NCBI GenBank assembly: GCA_023055425.1
Contig: JALGPY010000013.1
Coordinates: forward strand, 13,243,735 to 13,307,734
DNA from: Linanthus parryae
Taxonomy: Eukaryota; Streptophyta; Magnoliopsida; Ericales; Polemoniaceae
Length of the DNA stretch: 64,000 nt
Direction: 5' to 3'
The translations under genes and the position numbers were made by a program. The notes under the pieces were generated by a model. The model had not been told where the DNA came from, did not search any database, and saw nothing but the letters and a program-made list of their open reading frames with translations. This document shows positions 1 through 9,884 of this stretch, piece after piece; positions within the stretch are counted from its first letter, which is position 1, and each line of letters opens with the position of its first letter.

Positions 1-359
1 ATCCTTTCAAAGCTTTGATTTTATGTGCATTACTTGATAGAGCTTTTCAAGGCCTTGAAAATAAGACTGTATATCACTTAGTCAATAATTATGGATCTTT
101 CAATGTTGGGTGTTATCTCTGTAGATAATTGCTCAATGTTGCCCCTCAATTTTGAAAAACCCTCTTTTAGACAAAATAATATTAAATATTTTATTTCCAA
201 CGGCACACTCATTTTGAATCTTTTCTGATTCATCAAGATCTTCAAAGATCAGAGAAAATAATGTGTTTCATTTTCAAACTGAAACTTTCTTCTATTTATC
301 TCCTACTTTTTTTCTCTCCTTCTTATCTATCCTACCTCTCTCTTCTTCTCCAAACCCTA

Positions 360-2154
360 ATGAGCACCACAAGAGCTTCAGACAGAATAAAAATGGATGG
401 TGGATCAAAGGCAACAACATAGAAGAAAAGAAAGGCCACTGTGGAAGAGGTTCAAACCAATAGTGGGGACTCCAGTTCCAAAACCCCTACTGCAGAAGAG
501 ATAGCTCCTCCTCCTCTTCCCAAGAAGGCCAAAAAGGATGAAACCCTAGTGTCCAGCAAGAAGAAGAAAATGGCAGTGGAGACAACACCTCAGAAACAGA
601 AGGGTATTCAGATTGGTATCCCAAAGAAGTCAAATAAGAAAGCTGACAAAGTAGACAAGGGAAAGGGAAAGGAGAAAGTTACAGAAGATGAACCAGAGGA
701 TGAAGCAGATGAGAACATAGAAAAGGCACTACAGATCTACTCAGAAAAAGAATACCACTGGTAAGAAATCACCTCCTGATAGTACATGGTTTGTTACTAA
801 TACTGCTAGAGGTCAGTGGCTTGATAGTTTTGCCTCTAGATCAATTAGTTTCTGTAGTCTGGTCAGTATGCCTATGCTACATGGTATGAATCTGGAATGC
901 ATCAAAATGTTGAAGAAAACCTCTCTGTGGTTTATTTTAAATCCTCCGGAGATAGCTTACCCTAGACTTACCAGATTCGTTTACCTAAACCTGAAACAAG
1001 TCTAGAAGTCTGCAAATCTGGTGATTGTGACTAAGGTTGCTGGTATTGACATGTAACTAGATCATTCTGAGTTTGCTAATTTTTTAGGTTGTCCTAAGAG
1101 ATATGACACCAGTAACTACCCTCCTAAGAGTGAAGCCCTGAAACTAGCAAAGGAAGAATTATTTCTACCTTATACCCCTACCACATCTAAACAGTTAACA
1201 CACTCTGTGCTAACTGTTGATGCCAAACTTTTGTTCACTATCTTTAGTAGATGTGTGGTACTCAGGGAACATTCAAAGGAACTGGTAACTGACAGGTTGT
1301 TGTACTATATGTACTTGGTGATTCATGGGTATGAAATTGATATTCCAAAGTTGGTAATGGAGCACATGCTTTATAGCCAAACCAACCAGAGAATTCACCC
1401 TTTGCCATATGCCAACCTGCTCACCTCATTCTTCCAACACTTTGAAATTCCAACTGTTAATGAGGATTCAGTGACTACTGGGTTTGGAATGCTTAATGAG
1501 ATGCCTTTGAGAAGATTGGTGTGGTGAAAACAAGTTCTAAAGTCTGGAATCTTTACTCTGAGTTGACAGAAGAAGAATTGGGTTCCAAGAATTTTCTCAA
1601 ACCCAAAACCTTAACTCCAACTTCTAGCCAAACCTCTCAGTCCCAAGACAATCCCCAGACTCTCAAACTGTTGAAATAACTTTAGATGTAGATTGATGAG
1701 GTAAAGGAAAATCAGTATGGGTTTGAAACTAATCTCAGACAAGTGAAGTACATGTTCGAAAACATGTTTAGGAGCATGACAATGTTTGATGTGGCTGAGG
1801 AAATGTCTCAAGCTGAGAAGAGTACCAAAAAGGCTGAATCAGAAAAGAATCTCTCCAGTGAACACTCCAGTAAAGACTGCTAAGGTCAAGGGAAAATTCA
1901 AACAAGTAGAGGTTGAACAAGTGGATGAAGATCAAGAGGAAGACAGTCCAGACTCAGGTGCATTGATCATAGATCTTAAGAAGAAGAAACCAAAGAAGTC
2001 TACTGTACCAGATATTGTGACTGCTGCTGATTTGTTTGAGGGAGAAGGTGACAAAGTTGATGATGCAGAACAACTAGAAAAAGATCAAGATGATGAGGAA
2101 GAAAGTCAAGAAGAAGATGCAGAGAGGCACGGAGATGGAGACCCTAACCCTTAA
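360..2154 (+). pseudogene. Third (env-like position) ORF of S1, decayed
   Basis: The reading frame starts at an ATG at 360 and ends with DPNP-stop at 2,154, but it is broken by stops and frameshifts (for example after the residues EKEYHW near 764, and at 1003, 1056 and 1527). The N-terminus is rich in Lys, Glu, Ser and Pro. The middle holds the most conserved stretch, around LECIKMLKK and NPPEIAYPRL. The C-terminus is acidic and likely coiled-coil. The same protein is encoded by S2 (minus strand, 41,752-39,962) and S3 (58,455-60,309). I do not recognise a catalytic motif, a clear signal peptide or a transmembrane segment. Sireviruses are known to carry an extra ORF here, sometimes called env-like; function unknown. 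Confidence 0.6.
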
Positions 2155-2520
2155 ACTCTTGCCTATTCTTTCTTTTTCTTTTTCAAGGCCTTGAACTCTT
2201 TTCCAAAGCCTTGAATTTCTTAATTTTTTCAAAATAGTTTACTTTTTCTTTTTCCAAAACATTGATCCAACATATTCTCATTATTTTTTGATGAAATTCA
2301 AAAAGGGGGAGGAAATTTTAGGATGTTTTATTTTGATTAGATGACCTGGTTTTGGTCAGTTAGGGTTATCTGCATACTTAACTGTTTTGCTATTTAAATA
2401 AGTTGGATCTTTTGGATATCATGTGTTGATATTATATGATTTATTCTTCTATGTACTAATGAGTTTTTTTTTGCAAACAGACTGGAAGACTTTGGTTTTG
2501 TCTTTCATCAAGGGGTAGAT
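2155..2520 (+). other. S1 3' untranslated spacer and polypurine tract
   Basis: This is noncoding sequence between the third ORF and the 3' LTR. It contains a TTCAAGGCCTTGAA palindrome near 2,182, an AAAGGGGGAGG tract near 2,300 and a polypurine tract (CAAGGGGTAGAT, about 2,509-2,520) directly abutting the LTR. A second purine tract upstream of the main one is consistent with Sirevirus organisation. Confidence 0.6.
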
Positions 2521-3722
2521 TGTAAGCTCAATGCAGTTTCAATGTTTCAAAGCCTTGAAACTGACTGAGACTTATGAGCTTGTTTTTAGGGGGAGTTTCT
2601 ATTTGTGTTTGAACTCCTAAACCCCTGTGCATTATCTATTATTACTTGCTGATGAAATATACTACTGTTTTACATGTTTCACAACATCTAATCCATCTGT
2701 TTGAATCAATTTTACAGGGAATGTTTATTTCCTATTCTGCAGGATTTATTTCCTAACATGAGTTTTGCAGGGGAGGAATTTCTGGGTTGATTTGATTCTG
2801 CAATCAATCTATTGATCCTAACAGCTTCTCAGCATGTTTATGGACAAGATCAGATCAGTATCCCTGAATATACTGAGCAAACTATCCGTTGGAGAAGACT
2901 GTTAGAGAAGTCAAAGTTGATGCTGACAAAATAGGAAAGTTTGTTGCTGAAAATCTTGAAGATTTGCTGACCAAATGAGCTGTATATAAGGAGCACAATT
3001 TGAAGCATTTGATACAAAACTCAACGGTAAAAAAGGTAGATACACTCACAAACAATTCAAGGATTGTCAGGCATCAATGAGGCAGATCAAAATCTCAATC
3101 CAACTCTCAGAACAACACTGCATTCACACAGCAGTTTCATCTCTTGTGTTCTTCTGTCTTGAACTTTATTTGTATACCTTTTACATACTACTCTTGTTTA
3201 AATTCTCAAGGATTGTTCAAAGTGAACAATCGATAATTCTTAGTTAATCAGATAGCTAGAGAAGGTACTAGATAGGTTAGGGAGAACCACAAGATGTAAC
3301 AGAGTAAGGTATCTCTCTGTGCTTGAGATCTAGGGCTTAGCTTTTGACTAATAAGAATTGAGTTGAAAATACTACAGGGAGAAGATCCCCAAGGTAGAGA
3401 CGTAGGTTCAAGTGGACTGAACTCTATATATCTTGTGTCACTTGCATTTACATTACAGTTCCATACTTAGTTGATTTTAGCAGTATAACAGTTTCATTTC
3501 AAGGGTTTGAAACTCATTTCAAGGCCTTGAAATAAAATTTCTCTCCTTATTATAAATTGTTTTCATTCGAAGGACTTGAAATCCATTTCAAGGCCTTGAA
3601 ACTCTTTACAAATCTTTTGAAGCCACTACTCTTGCATAGTTTTGCAAAAGACTGCATACTCTATTCAACACCCCCCCTATAGAGTATTGATCCTGCATTT
3701 CTACCTACTGTACACCCCTTCA
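2521..3722 (+). repeat. 3' LTR of Sirevirus S1
   Basis: The LTR begins TGTAAGCTCA immediately after the polypurine tract and ends CCCCTTCA. The start matches the LTR starts at 52,447 and 60,627 and the reverse-complement LTR at 39,584. The end matches the left end of S2 at 38,347. A TATA-like CTCTATATAT lies near 3,420. Two perfect TTTCAAGGCCTTGAAA palindromes lie at 3,517-3,532 and 3,586-3,601. Length is 1,202 bp. Confidence 0.8.
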
Positions 3723-3813
3723 AGAGACAATCAGGGTTAGTAGATATCATTGACTATTAGCGTAAATCTCATAGTTTTGCATTGACAAACGAGCCCTATA
3801 TACCTGATCTGGG

Positions 3814-4392
3814 TTGCTTCATGCTGCTAAAATGGATTTGCCAAAACTCAAATTTGAATCTTGGGATAGTGTAAGATTTCAATCCCATTTATTTATATAT
3901 TCTTCTAATTCCATAGATATGGCCAAAACAAAAGCTCCCAAAGAGCAAGAAGAATTTCCAGAACTCCCTAAAGAATTATGGCGTAAAGCCCCTTTCCTAA
4001 ATGGCGAAGATTATTATCACGCCACTACGAAAGGCATAACGCCATCAAAGTCTCCATCAAAGGAAAACTTGCTGTCAATTCCACAACCTGTTTTTGCTGA
4101 TTGGGATTTTGTTGGTGTTTTTGAAGTTCATAGGCTCGGAATTGAAGATGGGTTATACCCATATACTAAGATAGACGACCAAAACTTTGTCGAACAGATG
4201 GACCGGATGGAGGAATGGACTGAATACATTTTGAAACATCATGAGAGCATATTGACCAGCGCAAGAATCTATGATGCCATTAGAGCTACAGAGGGATTAA
4301 ATCTGAAAATAGATATTGACATGCTAATGAATTTGTTTTCAAGGTGGTCAAAGAAAACTCACACATTTCACTTCGCATCCCATGAAGCTGGA
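3814..4392 (+). pseudogene. Plant mobile domain (PMD)-like ORF, truncated by an LTR
   Basis: An open frame of about 190 codons runs up to the Athila LTR. Possible starts are ATGs at 3,814, 3,832 and 3,919. The last 30 residues (LMNLFSRW, then KTHTFHF) resemble the beginning of the plant mobile domain, where the usual sequence is a Trp/Arg-rich helix followed by THTFH and then a Gly-Glu-Met motif. Here the frame reads HEAG and then enters the LTR, so the domain is cut after its first segment. PMD proteins occur both in transposons and in domesticated host genes; which this is cannot be decided here. The 20.7-22.4 kb ORF cluster could be a displaced remainder, but I have no direct proof. Confidence 0.5.
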
Positions 4393-5872
4393 TGATAACT
4401 CCGTTTTTGGAGTTATTTATGCCTTTTATTTCTACGTTTTGCGTGCTCAACATGGAGAATTCGTCGTCTTTTGAGTAAACTGAGCTTAAATGTGATAATG
4501 TGAGTTCATGTGCTTTACTTGTTAAATCCGGGCGTTTGTTTAGTTATTTGAGCTTTTATTGTGATATGATCGCGGGTTGTGTTTTTGTGTTGTGATTCGC
4601 AGGAAAGCAGGGCTTGGAGGATCATGCGGGAGATGGAAACGAACTTCGAAAGCAAGGAAATCAAAGGAAAGTCAAAGGAAGCAAGGAACTCAAAGGAAAG
4701 TCAAAGGAAGCAAGGAGAAAGTCAAAGGAAGGAAGAAGAAAGTCGAAGAAAAGATGCTGAAAAAGGGTGTCTTCGTACGAAGACAATTTACTTAGCCAAA
4801 TTTCGGGGTCTGCAGAAAGTCTTCTCAAACATGCTCTCAGTATCTATATAAGAAGACCTTCGTACAAAGAGCATTTGTCTTCGTACGAAGACATCGCTGG
4901 AATGCAGAATTTTTTTCGGAGCTTTTTCGTAGTTTATCCAAACTTTGTAATAGTATTATGGAAACGTATTTAAACATCTACGTCGGTTTTTTCAGTAGAT
5001 ATTCACATTAGAAACATCTTTTGGAGATCAAGAAGCTGTTGGGAGAGCTTAGGAGCTTTGGATCATCCGTTTGGATTCTCAACTCTTCTCTTTTCTTGAT
5101 TTTTATGTTTAAACTCATGAAACTTATCGTTTTAAGTATGAATATGAGTAGCTAAACGTTATTTGCTGGGAATTCTCGTTTAGTGTAGCTAGGGTTTGAT
5201 CTAAATATCATGTTTTGATGATTGTGATTCATGTTTTAGCTTAATCTCACGTGTTTATTCATTATTATGGATTATTTACGCTTGTAATCACATTATCTTC
5301 GCGAGTAGCTAACGTAGAGATAAACGTAATTAGTTTTCACGTGGTAACTCCGTGAGAATTAGTCGGTAAATTGAATAATCCACCTAGTCGAATCAATGTT
5401 TGGTAACTCGACATCGTTACTTGGATCGTTAAAGTAGAATTATGGTTTTAATGCATGCTTAAAGCTAAAATAGACTTGGTAACTCGGTTTGCTTTGGTTT
5501 AAAGTATAGTGAACTTGCTTGGTAACTCGGTAAGTTTAATATTGCTTGATTAATAGTGAAAGACACGTGGTTGTTTTACGAATCAAAACATAAGTCTAGA
5601 TCAACCTAGTGAACCTAGAGAATTCCCGGTATTTTCCCTTATATTACAAAAACCCTTAAATTCATTCTTTATTAATCGTGACCTACTTCACTCGGTTAAT
5701 TGAGAATATTGCGTTTTATTTTAGTAGAATTAGAACAAAACACAACTTGCGACGTACCCACATAAGGTTTAGAATAATAATTAGTTTAAACAAAGTCCCT
5801 TGGGTTCGATAGCCCGGATTTCCGGTTTATTACTACACACGACAACCATACACTTGTGGTTAGAGCGTGTCA
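4393..5872 (+). repeat. 5' LTR of an Athila-like Ty3/Gypsy element
   Basis: The segment begins TGATAACTCC and ends GCGTGTCA, and is followed six bases later by a primer-binding site of Athila/Tat type. Length is 1,480 bp. It contains an imperfect 29-30 bp tandem repeat at 4,651-4,730, two copies of a 16 bp palindrome, and several GGTAACTCG motifs between 5,340 and 5,540. A diverged related fragment lies at about 37,370-37,560. No matching 3' LTR is in the window. Confidence 0.75.
4651..4730 (+). repeat. Purine-rich minisatellite in the Athila LTR
   Basis: Two full units and one shortened unit of about 29-30 bp share GCAAGGAA, then TCAAAGGAAAG, then TCAAAGGAA. The array is strongly A/G-biased on the + strand. 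It lies within the LTR, so ORFs read through it (Lys/Ser/Glu-rich) are not taken as genes. Confidence 0.7.
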
Positions 5873-5877
5873 AGTTT

Positions 5878-5896
5878 TTGGCGCCGTTGCCGGGGA
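5878..5896 (+). promoter_or_regulatory. Primer-binding site of the Athila-like element
   Basis: TTGGCGCCGTTGCCGGGG follows the LTR closely. This is the primer-binding sequence known from Athila/Tat-lineage Gypsy elements. Its position fixes the LTR end at 5,872 and the element direction as +. Confidence 0.85.
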
Positions 5897-6009
5897 CTTC
5901 GGCTAAATTAGTTATAATTCCTAGCCTTAGGGATTTTAATTTATTATTTATATCCGTTACTCACCTACGTTTTGCGTGTTTTGTGATTTCAGGTTGATTT
6001 ACACGGTGC

Positions 6010-6379
6010 ATGACCCGTTCTCGAGACGAGCCTTTGTATCCAACGTTTGAAAACTCGGAATCCTTATTGAAAGCACATCATAGAGAGAAGAGGAATTCAA
6101 GCTCAGTCACTATGGATGAAGAAACGAGAGCTGAGTTTGAGAGAATCCGCAAAAATGTGCAAGATGCGGAAGCAGCTGCTGTAGAGGAGGCTGCAAACAG
6201 AGCCGCAGAATCTGAGGAACTTAGGGCTCAAATGGCTGATATGCAGGCGATGATTGATCGCATGAACCCTCCGAATCCACAACAACTTCCTGGTGCGAAA
6301 GTAGTTGGCAGAAATAACGGTGGCAATGGGAATAATGGGGGCAATAATCGGAACAACAACGGTCGGAATGTGGTAGAGC
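6010..6379 (+). pseudogene. Athila-like gag, N-terminal part, split by Copia A
   Basis: The frame starts at the ATG at 6,010 (MTRSRDEPLYP), 114 bp after the primer-binding site. It encodes an acidic/Ala-rich helical segment (about residues 35-80) and an Asn/Gly-rich linker, and is interrupted by the Copia A insertion after base 6,379. With the insertion and one copy of the AGAGC duplication removed, the frame continues directly at 15,285. Before the insertion this was therefore a continuous gag frame up to the frameshift further on. Gag would form the retrotransposon particle in the cytoplasm. Confidence 0.75.
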
Positions 6380-7809
6380 TGTTGGAATAGATGCCCTAGA
6401 GGCAATCTAGTTTAGTATGAATTTGTAATTGGCTAGAAATTCATTTATTATTTATTGGATATTTAATATAATGAAGTCCTTAGATTTACAATTGTGTTGT
6501 TTATCTTAAATATCCCTAGTCAAGTATAATGATTAAATGGGACAATCATCTATAGACTAGTATGGGGTTGGATTGATATGGAGATATCACGATCCAACAC
6601 ATAGGTGTGCATTACGGAATGTTGCACTGGATTGACCCATTACCGAGAAGGCTACATACACGTTATGTTGAGTCACAAGTGCTTCTCGGGTACAATGGTA
6701 TTGTCATCCTTAGACTTGAAGTCACTAGATACTCTAGTTGTGGATCATTGTGATCTTGGTAGCGTTAAACGCTACACCGTAACTGGGTAGTTATAAAGGC
6801 GTGTACTGGATACAATGAGAAGCAAGCTTAGAGATCGTAGTGGACGTAGAGAGGATTTGCCCCTCCCACATAACGGGAGCAAATATCCAAGGCCACTCGA
6901 GGATAGTGCTTATAGAATGTCTGGCCAGACTCAAATAAATCAATATATGAGATATTGATGTTATTTGCACGAATAAGGCTATTCCATGGATCGAGGAACT
7001 AGGGATTGGATATACGAGTGTGACTTGTATGTCTCGTGTCCAATCCGGATATGGAGGCAAAGGGATGAGACAATTACTTGTACAAGGTTGTCTAGATGAC
7101 TATTCTATTAGTTGGCTAGAATGGATGTTTTGCTAGAAACCGCTCCATATTAGCAAAGAGTTGCTACCAACTAGATAGAACCTATGGGGTCACACGCTAT
7201 ATAGAGTTGTACTAGATTGTGGAATTAATTAATTGGATTAATTAATTAGAAGGATCACTTTGCAAACCCTTGCAAACTTAGTAGGGACTAATTTGCAAGG
7301 AAGGGACTAAATTGAATTCTAGTAGGACTAGAATAAGTCCTTTAGGTAGTTAACAAGGAGTTGTTGGACTATATAAAGGACCCTCCTCCTTCCTTCCCTA
7401 CATACTTATGCTCTAAAGAGAACATAACAAGAGTAGGAGAGAACAAAGGAGAGAGAGAGCTAGCAAAGAGGGACGCCGCCCCCCATTGCCGCCGCCCCTC
7501 GTCCCCGACGCCACAAAGGGTGCCGAACCCCTTTTTTGGTGTCTCGTTTTGCGTGATTCCTTCACCCTCCTTTCAATCCGGGCTAGCACCAAGGTGATTG
7601 GAGATCTAGGAACAACTCTAGGCGTGGATCAACTATAGAGAACGTGACACTATTCGCGTTTGAAGTCATCAAGGAGAACCCAAAGGTGTGTTTATGATTT
7701 CTTACCTTCACTATCGTTATGCATCTAGACTTGTGATCCTTGGAGGGTTTTGCATGGTTATTTGTTTGATTATGCTTCCGTTGCGCGATCCATGAATCAA
7801 AACCCTACA
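6380..7809 (+). repeat. 5' LTR of Copia A
   Basis: Starts TGTTGGAATAG and ends AACCCTACA. A TATA-like ACTATATAAAGG lies at about 7,367-7,378, inside the likely U3 promoter. It is nearly identical to the 3' LTR at 13,850-15,279 (constant offset of 7,470). Confidence 0.95.
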
Positions 7810-7810
7810 G

Positions 7811-7825
7811 TGGTATCAGAGCCAC
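7811..7825 (+). promoter_or_regulatory. Primer-binding site of Copia A
   Basis: TGGTATCAGAGCCAC starts one base after the LTR. It is the standard Copia primer site complementary to the 3' end of initiator methionine tRNA. Confidence 0.9.
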
Positions 7826-9884
7826 AGGTCATAGAGCATAAACGTAGTTTATGTGTTACATTCTTGTTGTTTTACACCTTAATTTGTTGTTTATCGCGTA
7901 AAACAAGACAAATCAAGCATTGGATGCAATTTGTCAAAGAATTAATCATAACAAGACCCAATTATTGCATTAGATGCATGAATTGGTGAGTTTGAGAAAT
8001 TTTAGGATCTTAGATCTAGGGTTTGGGCATCCTTGGGGAAGAAGGAGTTCTCCCACAACAAGGAAACAACCAAACTTGGGCTCCAAGCAAGGAGGTTGTT
8101 TTGGAAACAACCTCCACAAGGAGGTTCGGCCCCCTAGGGAGCCGCCCCCCTTGCTTGCCGCCCAAGCTTGGCGCCCTAAGGGGCCGGGCGGCCCTAACCC
8201 GCGGGCCTAGCTTGCGGGTTTTGGGCCGGGCCGGCCCTAGGGCTTTATGGTTCACTTATTTGGGCCCGGGCAATTGGATTGTTGGGCCCATGGACCGTTT
8301 TAACCCTAGAAATCCTAAAATCAATTAAAATTGACCAAGCGCGTTAAAATTGGATTTTAACTGTTTATGTGCAAATCGCATGGTGATTGGATATGGCCTT
8401 AGGACACTGGCGGACATAGGGAGGGGCGGGCGGGGGCCACGGCCCCTCCAAAAATTTGTATTTGCGTAAATATCCCATTAAAGTTTTGGTATGTCCAAAA
8501 AAATATTAGTTGTCGGCCCCCTCAACATTAGGATCAACTCAATTTTTCCCTTTCAATTTTTAAAATACACGTTTAATCTACTATATATTCAAGTACGTAT
8601 ATATTGTCCAATATGATTTGATTTAATTTTGAATTTACGAAAACGTAATTACAATAATTGCAATTATATTCTCTATAAGCAGTAATAATAAACACTAACG
8701 AGGAATGAAACTAAATTGTTAACCATTGTTTTTCTTTATTAGTTGGCCCCCACTCAACCAAATTCCTGCGTCCGCCACTGCCTTAGGATGTGGTTTGATG
8801 TGGATGTTTAATTTTGTGGTTTGGTTTTACGGCCTGCGAGCCGATCAATTAATTGTAATAATTAATTAGGGTTTTATGGCCTGCGTGCCATTTTTTTCTC
8901 AACTTGTGAGATTTATTTTATTTAGTATAGATATTAGCTAGTGCTAGATAAAGTAGATTGTTAGCCAAGATTGAAGAAAAGAAGCCCAAAACCAAAGAAG
9001 CCACAAAAGATGGAGCATGGAGCATGGAGCATTCCACATGACTATGAAGGATGGACCAAAAGATCAAGACGCATGGAGATGTGTGTTTGTTTAGGGTTCA
9101 TAGATAATTCCATTGGCTTGGAATTATCTTAGTCTAGAAAAGGCCATATCCACATCACGTTTAATTTCTGTTTTGTGGTTGTTTATTTATTGTCTTATTA
9201 TTTGTGTGGTTGGTGTATGGATGATGCATGCAATTAGGATAATAAGATAATTAGACAACCCGGATCTATTATTTGGAGTTGTGCCCAAACTCAAATAGAT
9301 AGATTAGTTGATATTGATCAACAAAACAATTAAAAATTGAATTGAAAAAAAATCCCTCAAATTTTAAAATATTGTGTTCTTGCCTTCTCGTTATTTAAAC
9401 ACTCATTATCATCATTATTTATCAAGTTCGTGCGTGCCAAAGCATGGCGACTTGGTTCATAATGATGGAATGCGATGGCACGTAACAATGTGCAATTGTT
9501 TAGATAAGAGGTTGAACACAACTAGGCTATTAATTTGATTAAGAAACCTAGAGGCAATCAATTGGGATTATCCATATGGATGGATAAATAAGGAGTTATT
9601 TGCCCGATTGAACCAAGAGTTGCATATGGGATGCAATTGGAATTGTTCCTACCTAAGAAGTAATCGAATTATGGGTGACTTGCCAAAGCAAGCTCATAAG
9701 GAGATGAAAAAGATGGATCTTGGCCCACTAGAAAATATAAGGATATTTTCCGCATTAATATCTTGAGGGTTATTAATCCGTAGTAAAATAGTGGGAGCTA
9801 TATTTAATAAACTAGCCATTATTAAATATAGTCAAAAATTCACAAATACTAAAACTTGCGTATTTTCCTTTTGTAGAATTCCAA
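7826..9884 (+). other. Noncoding leader of Copia A (with MITE)
   Basis: This is the untranslated stretch between primer-binding site and gag. The 8,100-8,290 part is unusually GC-rich. A MITE occupies 8,405-8,780. The remainder is alignable by eye with the Copia B leader (48,958-50,674), including the shared CCGCATTAAT and TATTTAATAA blocks just before gag. Short ORFs here show no conservation and are not called. Confidence 0.7.
8405..8780. mobile_element. hAT-type MITE inside the Copia A leader
   Basis: The terminal inverted repeats are CACTGGCGGAC at the left and the complement of CAGTGGCGGAC at the right. They are flanked by a perfect 8 bp duplication CCTTAGGA (8,397-8,404 and 8,781-8,788). 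376 bp, no coding capacity. 8 bp duplications are characteristic of hAT transposition. The ends resemble those of the MITE at 24,727-25,169. Copia B has no insertion at the matching place (about 49,510-49,530). Confidence 0.85.

Larger units (their letters stand above)
1..3722 (+). mobile_element. Sirevirus-like Ty1/Copia element S1, 3' part (cut by window edge)
   Basis: This is the 3' portion of an LTR retrotransposon. The order is a spacer, a third ORF, a polypurine tract and a 3' LTR. The same order and recognisably similar sequence occur in S2 (minus strand) and S3 (plus strand), where pol lies upstream and ends with the residues KEALV. An ORF between Copia pol and the 3' LTR is a known trait of Sireviruses, so the lineage call is an inference from layout. 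The 5' part lies outside the window. The 3' flank begins AGAGA, but its partner TSD cannot be seen. Confidence 0.8.

Noticed and set aside
6605..7597. Small ORFs present twice (also at 14,075-15,067)
   Set aside because: They lie within the two LTR copies of Copia A and carry no domain.
8016..8328. ORFs on both strands in the GC-rich part of the Copia A leader
   Set aside because: Composition-driven; no conservation in Copia B and no recognisable domain.
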